Assembly (NCBI GenBank): GCA_001986395.2
Contig: MQVO02000013.1
Span: forward strand, 248,001-312,000
DNA length: 64,000 nt
Direction of reading: 5' to 3'
DNA from: Irpex lacteus
Lineage: Eukaryota; Basidiomycota; Agaricomycetes; Polyporales; Irpicaceae
Positions 21,893 to 35,421 of this stretch are shown here, one piece after another (within the stretch, counting starts at the first letter, position 1; each line of letters opens with the position of its first letter). The translations under genes and the position numbers were made by a program. The notes under the pieces were generated by a model. The model was not told the DNA's origin and did not search any database. It saw nothing but the letters and a program-made list of their open reading frames with translations.

Positions 21893-24324
21893 GCTGTGTC
21901 GATTGGCCTTCTTCTGTCTAGAGTCTCCGTGGTGAAAGACGTTGCTGGTGGAGGGCGGCGTGTAAAGAGGGTCGTTGCGGCTTTCGAGCCTTGCTTCCGT
22001 AAATGGGGTGGGGCACGCTAGGTAAGTAACTTTTGTAATGTCAAGTACAATGACCGTGATCGGAGATCGAAATACTACTTATCCAGCGCTTTGGCCGTTC
22101 GGCACCAGCTTTGACCCTCCCACGATGTTCCAGGATGAGGCGAGCACAAAATTGAGCGCGATGATAGAAATACGCAGAGTTGTGTCGACGAGAGTACGGT
22201 GACAGATGACGTATGTCGCTTAGATCTCTGCCAATTTGCGGATTGTTTCATTGACTTTCCCGAATCAACGCGACGCTTTGATGGCAACCTATTTCTAGAC
22301 TAATAGTATATAGCGACGCGAAGCTCAAGAATATGGGGCTACACCGGCGCAAATATTCATAAAAATTATATACTATGCTTTCCCTGGATGGTTCCTCGCA
22401 TCACATACGGTCCTGGCTGCCCCTCGCTTCAAACGATGAAATCCGGACAGATCGACGCGTGATACCTGCACCTATTACCGTTATAAACTTTGTACTATCC
22501 ACATGAGATCGTAACTTCTATCCCAAATAGCTCATTTATACGCTCGTGACACGCACCATCATTTATTATGCCCTGGTCACGGTGTTGTATAGTATAACTT
22601 ATGCATCAAAGCGACAGTGTTCCTCCGAATTTGACGAATTCGGCTGTCATGTGCGTGGCTATATTCCCCCCTCGTCGAACTGCCTTTCAATCCTTTTTTC
22701 TTCTGAGCTATGATCCTTTTCAGGGTCCTGCGATGGTCACCGGGTTCTTGCTCTTGAGCAAGCTTCACACTTTGGATAACGATACGCGTCTACGTGGGCG
22801 CTAGATATGCTTTGTCAGCGACTTCGTTCCATTTCTGGCCCTCGATATTCAATATTCCTCCCGTAACTTCCTCGTACTATTCGCAGCCCCCGAGTTAGGA
22901 AACGGTTAATAACGTTGAAGAATGTGTATGGAGCTCCTAATCACAGCCATGATATTTCGAGAGCGGTTCAATTTCATTACTTGATGTCACCCCAGGTTCA
23001 TTCAAGTTGTTGCCACATAAGTATTCTCATGTCACGGTGCTGCTAGTGTGAGTGGATTATTGTCCGTTCCCTACTACTCGCGACTTTCTTCTTATCTTCT
23101 ACTCCGTCTCACTTATTATCTCTCTTTGCACATTCACCTTCGTCGTCGCTGGCAATCCACTTACAATATCACGTAGTGTCTGTTCATCTTTCACACTGAA
23201 TGCTCCACGAACAATAATCTCCACCTCTTCAAGTCTTGCGCAGCCCCTCGCATCCCATCGTAATAGGCGAATGGCTCCGGCTATTCACTCGATCAGTGAG
23301 CGTCTGCTGTACAAGTATTAGTGCCTTACCGCTGAATATCTCTTTCTTTGTCAAGGTCATCGAGACTCGGATCTTCCTTAATGTTTTGCGAAGGACTTTA
23401 ACTCGGTTGACGTTTTACGTATTCAATTGTAGGTACTAAGTGGTCAATGGACAGCTGACTGTGCGAGTCGTTGTCAGCTCGCAGTACATTTGAAACCATG
23501 CTTGCGAAAGCCCAGTCCCTTTTCCCGGCGTTCCCCGCATTCGACGTCGACGGGTCTCCCTTTCCACCCCGTGCTTAGCAGTCAGAACTGCGGGGCGCCG
23601 ACGTGCTCGTGAAGTTCAATATTTCATGTCAATGGTTCAGAAGATCCTCAGCGCGGAAAGACAATTCCTATGCCGACATTGTCGAGGTTCGAGTACTGCA
23701 CGCAGGGTGCCCCACACCCACAAGTCCCAAGAAACGGCCTCACCCAGCAGCTCCCGTTAATATCACAGCTGGCCCTTCCACCACAAAGAAACCGCGCCGC
23801 AGCTGTATGTGGATTATGCATGCGAGACTACACGCAACGTACCTGACATCTATAACTCGGTAGGACGCCGGCTGCCTGAGTTATTAGTATTAAGTCTATA
23901 CGTTATAAATATACAGCCCTTGATTCGCGTCGAAGTTGTCCTAAGTCCTGAATTTTGATTAAGAATTGATCAACGTTCGCGATAAATACTTGATACATGA
24001 AGCTGGAGCAAGACCTGACGCCGCCGCGGGCGGCCCTTTCGAGTAATTATGAGATGCTGGGTATGTGGGCGTCTCAAAGGAGAAGCCAATCATGCATGGG
24101 CGCTTGGCGCCACAAAGCTGCCAATTGCCAAAATGGGAAGCATCAAATAGCAAGGTTCAATATTATCCGAGTCAAGTACTATGCTATAACACAATCAGTA
24201 GTCCAAAAACGCGACCGACATCAAATCCGAGCATACATCACAAGGTTGCCTATCAACCAAAACGATAACTTACTCTAACACAAAACCGCCTTCACCGTGA
24301 ACTAAAGGCGATTTATGTGCACAA
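21893..24324. other. 2.4 kb spacer, no defensible gene
   Basis: The first 200-300 bases should be the RanBD1 promoter. Frames at 23052-23321 plus (hydrophobic start) and near 23498-23863 plus (a start reading MLAKAQSLFPAFPAFDVDG, later a Pro/Lys-rich piece SPKKRPHPAAPVN) have faint coding character, but no spliced model could be defended. The 22300-23000 part is AT-richer than the neighbouring genes. No transposon ends, tRNA or rRNA was recognised. Confidence 0.35.
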
Positions 24325-26617
24325 TTATGCCTTGACCGTAGGATTGTCTGAATCCTCGTTTAACACCCTAACAGGCGGGTCCCCAGCGTCCGTGGCTACA
24401 GGAGTAGTTGCCTGCTTCTCGGGAGTGGCTGGCGTGGTGTCTGAGGGGGACGCCGCCAATTTAGTGTCTTTGTGGCCTTTGCTGTGCTTGTCCTTCAGCT
24501 CGGCTGCTCTACGTGCCTTCGCTGCGGCTCGTGCTTGCGCTTGAAGTTCCTGATGCTTCGACTTGCCAGAGGCGGCCTCAGCAACCATTCTGACGGGGGG
24601 AAAATGAAGTCAATAACGCGCCGGTGCGCATAGCTACCCTTTCCTGCAAGCTCACCGTTCTAGCTGTCTTCGCTCTTCGTCTGTCTCATCAGGTACAGTA
24701 CTTTTGAAGACCGCTCCGATGAGTAGTAGACCCTATATGACCAATGAGAGACTGATAGTATCACGGAAGGCTCTGAGACAATTACCCTCGCTCGTAGGAG
24801 AAGAGTCTTTTCTGATACTGTGGGATCCTTCAAGACTTTGTCGACAACCTAGATAACGGTTAGTTTTCATCATACACTCGAAGGTGACAAAGCACTCGCC
24901 TCGCGCAACACGTTTACTACCTCAAACCGCGTTCCTCTCCATGACGCCAGCATAATCTAGCACATGTCCAGAGAGTGAGAAATTGAACAGCGATGACAAT
25001 ATAAACGCGCTGACTCGTCCAGTCATGTCCTCTTCCAAAGCTCGAAGCTCTGCCTCATCAATCTCCCCCTTATTTGCGGCCCTCTCCATTTCCTGCGTGC
25101 ATCCATGAGGATTTAATCTGTGTTACTACGGTGATTACGCACATTCATTACTTGCTGCACGCTGACACTGAAGTGAACGTTACGTCAATACTTGACCACG
25201 AGGGAACCAAGCAAAAGAGAACTTACGCGCTGCCGATAACCCCGTACATTTCCTTCACCATCGTACCCTTCTCTTTCAGCCGCGAGAAAAATCCGGGGCT
25301 ACAAAATGATCGTGAGTGGATATAAGCAGCTAACGACCTGCAACGGCTTACATGCCAAGGAACTTCTTCGACTTCATGAACGTGGTGGCTTTCATGATGT
25401 AGATATTTCCAATAGTATGAAGAAGCTATCCACCGGTATAAGTGGTTATGCTCGTTGGCTCCATGATTTTACGTACCTCGACACCGAAACTCTCCAGCTT
25501 CAGATCGTCCGCTTCTCGCCTGATTCTTTCTTCAAATGACTTCGTCTCAGGATCATCCTGCGCCCCAGGGTTCTTCGCCTCCACGAACGGCCTCAACCTA
25601 TCAATGAGCTTCTTATGCAGCGACTCAATCCTTTCCTCCATATTCTTCTTCCTCTCCGCCTCCAGCTCCTGCAGCTTCTGCCTCTGCTCCGGTGAGATCT
25701 TCGACTTCTTGTCCTTCTTGTCTTTGGGCGACTTGGCCTGCAGATGCTTGTCCTCTCCATTCTCACCCGTCGGAGATGGTGTCAACGCAGTCGATTCGGC
25801 ACGTAGCGAGGATGAGGACGACTCTGTTGTGGGTACGGGTCCGGGTCCAGGTGCGGGTGTGTGGGCTTCGCTGTGTATTGCAGATGGCTGGGGAGTTGCG
25901 GCGCCGCCGTTGAAGTTCTCGTTCATTTCCTTCTCGAGCTCCGCCTTCTCCTCGTCGGTCATCATTGTTGTGGCCACGGAAGTCATCTCTTTCATTAGTG
26001 AAATCTCTCCGATCTGTTCAAGACGCACGATGGTGATTAGTAGTGGGAACTATAAAGAGGAGGTGATCACGCACGTAGTCCTGGAACCGCTCGCCACCAA
26101 AGACGTTTGCGAAGAATCCTGCGGCGTCGTCTACACCAACGCCACCTTCCTTCTCCATCATCTTTGCGCCATTCTTGTCATACACTGCTCGGAGATTCTA
26201 GCAGAACTGGTGAGGATGGCTGTAAGACATACGTCGAAAGGAGGTTGCTCACTGGATCGGAAAGGACCTGATACGCTTTACTATTGATCAATCAGTCCAC
26301 AGCTCATGCGAATGGCTTGAAAACACGCACCTGATATCCTTGAACATCTCTTCAGCCTCAGGGGACGGGTTCTTGTCTGGATGATACTGTCGAACGAAGA
26401 TATGATCAAATCATGGCGACCGTGGCGGAACGAAAATATCGACCTTGATAGCTTGTTTCCGGTAGGCTTTCTTCAAGTCTGTGTCGTTCACATCTGGCTG
26501 AACACCCAACTATCATAGCAGAGATGATTTGCGATCAATGGCCGTCAGTAGTCGGCATTGCACGTCGTGAAATGGGGCACATACCAGATCATAGTATTCT
26601 GTCTCTACTGGCGCCAT
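24325..26617 (-). CDS. J-domain co-chaperone with DnaJ-X domain (Caj1/Djp1-like)
   Basis: ATG at 26617 begins MAPVETEYYDL. The J domain runs through LGVQPDVNDTDLKKAYRKQA, and an intron is removed just before YHPDKNPSPEAEEMFKDI, so the HPD motif that stimulates Hsp70 ATPase is intact. Next come LRAVYDKNGAKMMEKEGGVG, VDDAAGFFANVFGGERFQDY and IGEISLMKEMTSVATTMMTD, then a Ser/Pro-rich linker. A charged helical region follows (KDKKDKKSKISPEQRQKLQE, RIESLHKKLIDRLRPFVEAK). The DnaJ-X part reads LHTIGNIYIMKATTFMKSKK, PGFFSRLKEKGTMVKEMYGV and SWRGTRFEVVNVLREVVDKV. The C-terminus is Ala/Lys-rich. Yeast relatives Caj1 and Djp1 are cytosolic J-proteins; Djp1 aids import into peroxisomes and mitochondria. 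Which role applies here is not visible. Confidence 0.88.
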
Positions 26618-27448
26618 CGCGAGATTAGTAGGGAATTATTCGAGAGTAAGGTTGTAATGTCTAGCAAAGCAGTGGCCCTGAGTATAAGTTGGAGATGAAG
26701 ACGATGGGTGAAGAATGTAGATGAAGAAGAGTTGTGGCCGCCTACTAAGTAGTACTACGCACCCATTGGCGGCACGCAGTTTGCCGAAACGCCGATCGCC
26801 ACAACTTGCCAAGTCGACTCGGAGGTACGAGTATAGAGGCTGGTTCACAAGTCTACCAGTGGCCATGGCTGCAGCGACCTTGTTCACAACAACGCACATA
26901 ATTGTAGAGGCATTTATATAAGATCTTGAGATTATTGCAACGCACACGCAGACAGCCTAGCGACGCGCGGAGGTTATTCTTCTATAAAGAGCGCGATCAG
27001 TGCAACTGTTACCAAAGCCACATACTAGAGTAGCATTCGGATCCACTGGGAGCAAGATATTCTACTTAGTGCAGATGATTGGGTCTCTTATCGCGGTAGT
27101 AGGCTTCCAGTGGTATCCTAAGGCGAAAGCCTTGTTCTGCAACTTACGGATCTCAAAGCTACGGCGGCGTGTACGTGGATCGAGAGTGAGCGGAACTATG
27201 CTTGCTTTCGGAGAGCAGAAAACTGCATAAAATGGGTGTATAATGCAAGTTACAATAGCTAGGGTATGGAAACAGTCGGTAAAGGATGCGTGATAGATGC
27301 CAGATAGGTCAATAACAATAGTAATGCAGGTGCGTATAGTGTCAGATGCGCAATGGAACAGATACAACAGATGGAATGAAGAAAAAGACCAAAAAATGCA
27401 AACATGGAAGCACCCGCTTCCAGGATACCTTGATGCCTTCTATCTGCA
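26618..27448. other. Spacer upstream of the DnaJ gene
   Basis: It lies between the DnaJ start and the stop of the Ser-rich gene, both minus. It should hold the DnaJ promoter and the 3' end of the Ser-rich gene. Only unrelated short frames are seen. Confidence 0.4.
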
Positions 27449-28394
27449 TCAGGCATCTTCCTCGCCTCCCCTCGCAGAAGACGAGAATCGTACGATCTTG
27501 CGTGGGGTAAGCTCTGCTGAGCTAGAGTCGCCCGAAGTCGCGGTGCTGGTGGTCACGATGGACGATGTGGAATTCTTCCGCATCGGCTGCAATAGACGTG
27601 ACATACTCGACTGCAATCGCGAGGCAAACGTCGTCGGTCGCAGGGAGTTACTTCGGTTCGAGCGGGGTGTGGAAGGGCCATTGGTTGAGGTCATGGTGGA
27701 GAGGGATGTACGAGAGTCGGAGGGGGTCAAGGGCGCTGCCAGCGATGGTAGCGATGTTGATTCAAGAGCGGTGTTGTTCGGCTTCTTGAGTGCTGAGCGC
27801 GCTGGTGGCGGTGGTAGTTGGATGATAGTAGGCGGCGCCGAGTCTCGTCTGCGATGGGTTGGTCGCGACGAGGCCGCTGATGGCGAGTCTGGTATTCGCG
27901 TCCGGGGATTGTACGCTTTAGACGAGCCTAGATGAGGTGTGCGAGACAGGTGTAGGCCCATGGCGATTTGCTGCACAGTAGGGCTTGTTTGAGGACGACT
28001 GAAGAGGTCATCACGCGAGGATGCCGGTGAGAGACTCTCTTCTGGAGTAGAGTACATGCCGACAGCCTATATCCGCATTAGATGGTCGTGTGGTTGACAA
28101 GGCCGCCAAGCCACAAATGCTCACCGACAGTCCCTCCGAATGTTTCTTCCCCGCTGCCCCATATGACAGTGACCTCTTCACACTGCTCACTATCTTTGAA
28201 GTGATGTTTCCGTTGCCACCAGCGCGCGAGCTCTCGCCGTACATTTGTAGGGAGTTATTCTTCGCTAATTCGGGGTCGTATGACGTGGTTGAAATCGGAT
28301 GGGGGCTGCGGAGCTGCGAGCGACCTCGTGCTCGAGCAGAAAACGGGCTAGGGGCTGTTTGAGGTCGTGAATGGCGACGTCGAAAGTCGTCCAT
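27449..28394 (-). CDS. Ser/Pro/Arg-rich orphan protein
   Basis: ATG at 28394 gives MDDFRRRHSRPQTAPSPFSA. The first exon ends around KIVSSVKRSLSYGAAGKK then HSEGLS. A 56-base intron is removed, and the second exon runs from AVGMYSTPEESLSPASSRDD to the stop after GEEDA. The product, about 290 residues, is rich in Ser, Thr, Pro and Arg, with motifs such as RSALKKPNN, SNSLRPTTFASRLQSSMSRL and LTPRKIVRFSSSARGG that look like phosphorylation or 14-3-3-type sites. The VRF-type ending resembles a PP1-docking pattern, but that is speculation. No domain was recognised, and the protein is probably disordered. An in-frame ATG at 28490 is an alternative start. Confidence 0.65.
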
Positions 28395-30724
28395 GGTGTC
28401 GTCGTCGTCGTCGAGGGTGATGGGGCAAGCCAAGATGAGTGTTCGGGGCGAAAACCTGTTTGAGAGAGTACCTGGGCGTTTATCCGGCAAGATGCCGTTA
28501 CATGACGAACTTGGCTTACGATTGGCTAGTCGGCTTCCCCCTCGAGATTGCCCCTCACTGACGATTGCACCATGTCACGGCAGCAAGGCTTGTGCCTCAT
28601 GTTGGTACTGCGTCTCGAGCGGTATCTCATCTAACAAGGAGAAAAGCTGACAATAAATTCACGTAAACATCTATGCATAGTACTAGTATTGCACTCACTG
28701 TCGGGGACAACTCCGAGTCGGGATGAGTGGTGAATCGAGCCAAGGTACTTTCTCGGGCCATGGACCGGTTGTGTCGCAGCCCGAACAAAGCCTGAACTTA
28801 GTCTATCCACTTTACTTCCCAGGTCGCTATAGATAGAGCTGGTACTGCGAGGGCTCTGCTCGCAGCAACCGATCATGAGAAGCTACTGGAGCCACGTCTG
28901 TTCGCCTGTGGTCGTGAGATGCACTGCAAAGTGCCGCGATGATATCCAGAAGAACATCTCTCACCTGGCAAACCGAACAGCCAATCATGAGGTAAGTTAC
29001 ATGAATCTGAATTTCCGAACGGTACTCTTAAGCTGCGCGGCGATCCGTGTAGTATGAAGCCAGTCCAACACGACGTTGCTGTCCTGGGGTCATATCGTGC
29101 ATAGGTTTGAGTGAAGTGAAGCTTATTATCCTTCAAGTAAACGAGCCACATCATTTACGGTGTCGGAAAGATCGCTTGCTGCAGTGAAATATGCGAAGCT
29201 CACCAAAGTTATATCACTCTTGCTTGATCACCCGAGACAGAGAAGCTGTTCATTCATAATCTGAAGACTACATTAATCTTGTTACCGCCAGATGAATGGA
29301 TTCCTCCTTAGGAACAAATTCTCTAAAGCACTCAACTTGTTATTGCGTTCGACGGGGTGTGATCCATCTTCAACTTGCACCCTGCATATTACCCGCGCAG
29401 GACACTGTATTTTTCTCACATCTGATCAATCCTGTCCTGTAGTCTCCCAGAGGCAGAGTAGACAGATTCAACCTTCGCGAGCTCAGGATCATCTGTCTGA
29501 CTGTGCCAATCGTCCGTTGTAAGGACGATTAATTCATCCACAACGTTCACGGTGCTCACGACGCCATGTGCCTAGTGGCGCAAAGGTTATCAGAGCGTAT
29601 GCTAACGTGTGATCGGGGCTTACTCCAGGACACGTTCCTATGGATTCACCTACGTACACCAAGCATTCAGTAAGGTTGTACCTGGCTCATGATACGGGTA
29701 CCTGCCTATCAAACAGAACTCGCACGTACGTTTACGAGAAATGAATAGAAACGATGTCGAGTTCGAACGCGCTCCCAGGGAGTAAGGATAGAATAGCACG
29801 AGCGTGGGCAACGCACAAATGACGCATGTATGACAAGACGCCTCGGAGGCATTAATGACCTGGATGAAGCATTGGTAAGTGTGCTGTGCGCGTGTTCTCT
29901 ATCACTTACGATGCGTCGAGGATGCTGGTCATCAGAAACGACGTTTGCTGCAGGCCCGAAATAGATCGGAGCACCAGCTAAGTCGTACGTTTGTTGATCC
30001 GCCCGTACGTCTAGAGAACTTTCTGGGCAACGAGTGATAGGTTGCGACGTAGCACAGCTTTATTTGTGGAGAGCAATGGCTGGTAAACCGTTGAACAAGT
30101 GTTTGATGAACTTTCTCCTCCCGTGTAGTAAGTTGCACTTGTGGAGACAAGCTGAGTAGCAGATAACCTGCCATGAACTGCGTTTGCTACGTATGTTTCC
30201 AGATGATGGCTAGATGGGTTTTGGAGGGTGGAAGACAAATACGATGCGGCGCACCATGACATAGACTTGATCGCTCTATTGAAAGTCAGTCTGAACTAGC
30301 GTTTTGTTTGATAACTGACACTCTGTCATCGGCGTGGTACACAGGAAGATCCGGAGCCAGAGCCACTTCGCGTGCAAAGCATGAATACTAGCTACAGCCC
30401 TCACTGGGCTGTAGGATTGAGTATATGCGTGGAACTTGGCGTTAACGCACCATGATCTTGAAAGGACGGTTAAATATGAGTTTACAGCCACTTACGTCGG
30501 GATTTTGTGAGAGATATACACAATTTCGTGGAGAGTTGTTCCCGACAATACCGGTGGTAAGAAGAGAGCCTCCGATCTTCCCGTATATGGCAGTTTCTCG
30601 AGGCATTGATGCGCCTCCTTTCCCAATCGGTACAACCTCCCGACGGATAGCTGACGCGCGCCTTGATTTGAAGTCTCCCACCACGACCTCGTCGTCGACC
30701 TCGTTGTTGCCGGCCCCTTTGGCA
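28395..30724. other. 2.3 kb interval with a possible unresolved minus-strand gene
   Basis: Pieces on the minus strand have coding character. Near 29920-30060 it reads CPESSLDVRADQQTYDLAGA then PIYFGPAANVVSDDQHPRR, ending at a GT donor. Near 29800-29880 it reads AILSLLPGSAFELDIVSIHF, and near 29480-29580 HGVVSTVNVVDELIVLTTDD. These could be exons of an intron-rich or decayed gene, but stops interrupt every joined model tried and no family was recognised. The right end (from about 30300) should hold the Rho GEF promoter. Confidence 0.25.
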
Positions 30725-33700
30725 ATGGAAAGGCCCATGGGACCTCGTGTCCAGCCGGACAAACGCAACACTGCGTACGAGTCCATCTTCGGCCGTCCCA
30801 GTGCCTCCCACCACCACCCATCGCCTCAAGCCTCTTATGACCCTTATGTCCAATCCCCATACCAATATCCCACCGCTAACAACGAGCAGAATAGTGCATC
30901 TCTTGGCCGCCGCACGTCGTTTGGCTCGACGAGAGCACCCTCAATAAACTACACTCCACCCCCTCCGGTTCCAAGCGCATACACCCAACAATACCATCCT
31001 CAGCAGCAACCGTCCCAACCTTATCCACCGACAGCCCCCAACGTCAACTATGCTCGCTCTAGCACACAGTCGCTCAGGCCGCCGTCGACAACCAGTCGCG
31101 CAAGATCGGTCGGACGCTCTGCAGGGGTCATTACCCCATTGCCGGAAGAACCTCCAGATCCAAACTTCGAAGCCCTCACCCGAAGCGGACTGACACCTGC
31201 ACAGGCATATCAAGCTCAGGTCTATGCGAATAACCCAAGCTACCAGAATCAAATACATCCTGCTGATCGCCAACAGCCCTCCTCAGAGTCACCTCGTATT
31301 GGCTTGAATATCGATTCGGACGATGGAAAACTGGGTATCGACTTTGGTAATCCAGGAGCCGTAGAGGGAGCGCACTATGAAACATACAGTCAGCAGTATG
31401 CAGGGTACGCGCCATTTTCACAGCCTAGCAGCGTTAGATCCCGCTTCTCTCCCGTCTCGGCTTTCGAGTCCATTCCTGAACAACCCGTAGCATCAAGTTC
31501 TACAGGGCCCTATCCGCTTCAGCTTAACACTACGGTTCATGCAGCAAATGCGTCCATCACCAACTCTCCTGCATCATCTACGCTTGTCGATCACTCACCG
31601 ACAGCCTCCCTTTTTGCGACCCCCGCGCCGACCGGCTATTCGTCTGGAAGACGCTCTTCCGAGTCGTCCAGGACATTACCAGGTCCAGGAAACCGACGAG
31701 ACAGGTCAGCACAAGACCGTACGCGATCCATGTCTGCAGCCATCACGCCACAGATGCGCTCCATGCTTGAAAGCGGGCGTCGTCCACCAAACCCAAATGC
31801 TCAGTCTGCATGGCGCGACTCTGGCGATTCCACACCTCCGAAACGCAAGAAACGGACCCCGGCGGTATACCCTGCACTGCTCTCGCGGGTTGGTCAAGCT
31901 CTCAAAGATTCCGTCGTACTACAAGATCTGGTGAAGGACGGACTCACATACAAGGATGCCTTTACAGGACGCGAGGCGGTAGACAAGATTGCGTCCATCA
32001 TCAAGACTACGGACCGGAATCTGGCGCTGCTACTCGGTCGCGCGCTCGATGCGCAGAAGTTCTTCCACGCTGTCACGTATGATCACCGACTGAGGGACAC
32101 ATTGACTGATCTTTACCAGTTCCCTACGAAACTTCCTAGCCCGTTCGTCAGCGGGGATTTAGCGTATTTAGACCACGATGGATCCTCGGATGCGATTGTC
32201 AAGGCGCTTGCAGACCCTTTGCTCAACGGTGCTCCGGATGGGGACGCGACCGTCCTCGTTAAGCAGAGCCCTGGTGGGTCGGCTGAATCTGGTCTAGAAA
32301 ACGGTCATCGCGACGGATCACCTTCTCCTCCGGATTCACTAAGGTCCCCAGAGACGCGACCCCGTCGCGGATCGGTCACCTCCGATGAGGTTCCTCTGCC
32401 ATCGGGTGTATTTACACTCCTCACGGATTGCTATTCTCCTACGTGTACCAGGGACAGGTTATGTTACTCCATAGCATGTCCTAGACGCCTCGAACAACAA
32501 GCGCGACTAAATATGAAGCTGCAGCCTGGACTGAAGAAACAGATCAGTAAAGAGAGTCTCGGAGAGTTAATCGTACGTCTGCCACATACAATAATTAGAG
32601 GGTATTCTTATGACGTTATATGTAGGAACCAGGGACACTGTGGATACATTCCGTGCCCCAGTCCGTCATTGACAGCGTGTCAGACCAGGAAAAGAAACGA
32701 CAGGAGGCTATCAATGAGGTTATATACACTGAACGTGACTTCGTTCGCGACATGGAGTATCTGCGGGACGTAAGTCACTCTCAGGAGACACTCCTACCGA
32801 TCCACTAACTACTCCATTGCAATATAGTTATGGATGAAACCTCTGCGAGAATCAAACATCATTCCAGAGTCGAGGCGTCAAGATTTCTTGGAACAAGTCT
32901 TTTGGAACGTTCAAGATATCATCTCCGTAAACATTAAGCTCCGAGATGCTTTGAATAAGCGACAGAAGTCTTTTGCCGTGGTTGAGCAGATAGGAGATAT
33001 ACTGCTTGACGCTGTACCGAACTTTGGTCCTTTCGTTAGTTATGGCGCTCATCAGTTGTACGGAAAGTTTGAGTTTGAAAAGGAGAAGAGTTCTAATCCC
33101 GCATTCGCTCAGTTCGTGGAGGTATGTGATGTAGCCTGCGAGTCCCATTTATCACACTAATAACCACGGCATCGGTGTAGGAAGTCGAGCGGAGACCTGA
33201 GTCCCGTAAACTCGAGTTGAACGGATATCTGACGAAACCCACTACACGTCTCGCGAGATATCCGCTGTTACTGGAAGCGGTTCTCAAGCACACGCCAGAA
33301 GATAATCCTGACAAGGTCGCGCTACCCAAGGCTGTCGAAATCGTACGAGAATTCCTCAAGGCCGTGAATGCCGAGACTGGTAAAGCGGAGAACCGGTTCA
33401 ATCTACTTCAATTGGACCAGCAGCTTGTCTTCCGAGCTGGAGAGCAAGTTGTGAGTGATCTCGCCTTAGTTCTGATCGTTCGCTACACGACTTGCAGGAT
33501 CTACGCCTGCGGGAAGAAGGTCGTGAGCTGGTTTACAAGGGAGCTCTCAAGAAGCGCGGTGGCGGACAAGGAGATAGTGCTGAGCTTGTCGTATTCCTGT
33601 TTGACCATGCGCTTCTCATGGTGAAGCAGAAGACGAAGACGGAGCAGTACAAGGTCTACCGACGGGTGAGTAGTGAATCGGAGCGGATGGTTCTGTCTAC

Positions 33701-35421
33701 TAAACGAGCATCCGCAGCCGATACCGTTAGAGCTTCTCCTCGTGTCGGCACCGGATGAGGATCCTTCATCGTCGGCGAAGAATACATCGAGGAGTAAGGC
33801 TATGTTGTCCCGGAATCTGCCCCATGCGCCCGTCATTCCTATTAAAGAAGCCAAAGGCGGTTATTCCATCACCTTCGTGCATCTGGGGCGTAAGTACTAC
33901 CAAATGACCCTTTGGGCAAGTACATATGTCAGCCAACGGAAATGGGTGGAGCATATCACTCGACAGCAGGAGCTCATGCGAGAACGTAGTCAGTTCTTTG
34001 AAACTGTAACCTTGAGCGAAGGCTTCTTCGTTGGTAGCAACAGAGTGAACTGTGCCGCACCGTATAGTAAGTGGTATCCCATCAGAATCCACTATGGTAG
34101 AAATAACTGGTTGTTCGCAGGTCAAGGTCGACGGGCAGTCTATGGTACCTTCGACGGCGTCTACATATCCAACCTGTGGGAGCCACATCGAGAGCCAATG
34201 AAAGTACTCGCCCTTGCGGATGTTACTCAAGTGGATGTTCTAGAAGAATATCAGCTTCTCATCGTTCTGGCCGGTAAGCATCGATATTAGTGTAATTGCA
34301 AACTCGGTCTCATCCACGCCATAATTTGCAGAGGGCGTTGTTGTTACATTCCCTCTTGACGCTCTAGATCCGAGAGACCCAACAGCTGGTGTTAAGCGGG
34401 CCAAGCGTATTGCCTCACATATCTCGTTCTTCAAGGCCGGAGTCTGCCTGGGCAAGACCTTAGTATGCGTCGTGAAAGCTAGTGCTTTGTCTAGTACTAT
34501 CAAGGCCCTTGAGCCAATCGATACACAAACTCGAGGCAAGAATAAGCCGACGTTTAAGAAGATCCTGCAGGGAGGTAACGATACTCTGCGGCCCGTGAAG
34601 GTACATGCCCACCTCTGTCATCAATAATTGCATGTTTCTCATCGTCTGGCAGGAGTTCTATATTCCAGTACAGTCAAGCTCTATTCACTTCCTCAAGACC
34701 AGACTTTGCATCGGATGTACCAATGGGTTCGAAATCGTCGACCTCGAGACCCTCGATACGCAAGGCTTGCTTGATCCTGCGGATTCTTCGCTGGATTTCG
34801 TGCGTAAGAAGGAGGGGCTGCGTCCAATGGCCATCTTCCGTATTGAGAACGAGTTTTTGCTGTGCTATGATGGTACGTAACATGACCTCAACATGACCTC
34901 AATAGCTCGCTTAAGTAATCTTTTCATAGAATTTGCCTTCTACGTTAACAAAACTGGCTGGCGGTCAAGGAAAGATTTCATGATCTACTGGGAGGGTAGC
35001 CCCACTGGCTTTGGTATGTGTTCATTCATGACTAGTTATCTACAGCTAATCTCTTTGGAATACCGCAGCACTTCATTACCCCTACATCCTTGCTTTTGAA
35101 GCAACGTTTGTAGAGATTCGGAGTGTATTAACGTCCTCGATATCGCAGATTATCCAGGGCAATAACCTGCGACTTTTATTCGCGGATACTCCACCCTCGA
35201 CCACCAATTCGTCCCAGTTCTATGGATCGTACCAACAACCATACAACGGTTACAACCAGTATGGTTCCCCACCTGTCAACGGCTACGGCAGCCGCACCTC
35301 CTCACTGCAGAATGGTTCACCACATCCCAGCCCATACCAAGCTCGCGCTCCTTCGACAGGTCGTGACGAGATTATCATGGTATCGGACGACCGCGTCATG
35401 AGAGTGCAGCCGCGTGTTTGA
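30725..35421 (+). CDS. ROM2: Rho1 guanine nucleotide exchange factor, Rom1/Rom2-like (DEP-RhoGEF-PH-CNH)
   Basis: ATG at 30725 starts MERPMGPRVQPDKRNTAYES; the frame is open upstream to 30452, so an earlier start is possible. About 380 residues are Ser/Pro/Tyr-rich and disordered. A DEP-like domain follows (YPALLSRVGQALKDSVVLQD, TYKDAFTGREAVDKIASIIK), then GVFTLLTDCYSPTCTRDRLC and ACPRRLEQQARLNMKLQPGL. The RhoGEF domain spans INEVIYTERDFVRDMEYLRD, LNGYLTKPTTRLARYPLLLE and AVLKHTPEDNPDKVALPKAV. The PH part contains LVYKGALKKRGGGQGDSAEL, VVFLFDHALLMVKQKTKTEQ and YKVYRR. The citron-homology domain begins GQGRRAVYGTFDGVYISNLW and ends near VLTSSISQIIQGNNLRLLFA. In yeast Rom2 activates Rho1 for the cell-wall integrity pathway, and the tail here carries Asn/Tyr/Gly-rich sequence. 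About ten introns were placed, all short. Confidence 0.92.

Noticed and set aside
23498..23863. Small plus-strand gene starting MLAKAQSLFPAFPA
   Set aside because: A stop follows after 26 codons, and no splice joined it convincingly to the Pro/Lys-rich piece downstream.
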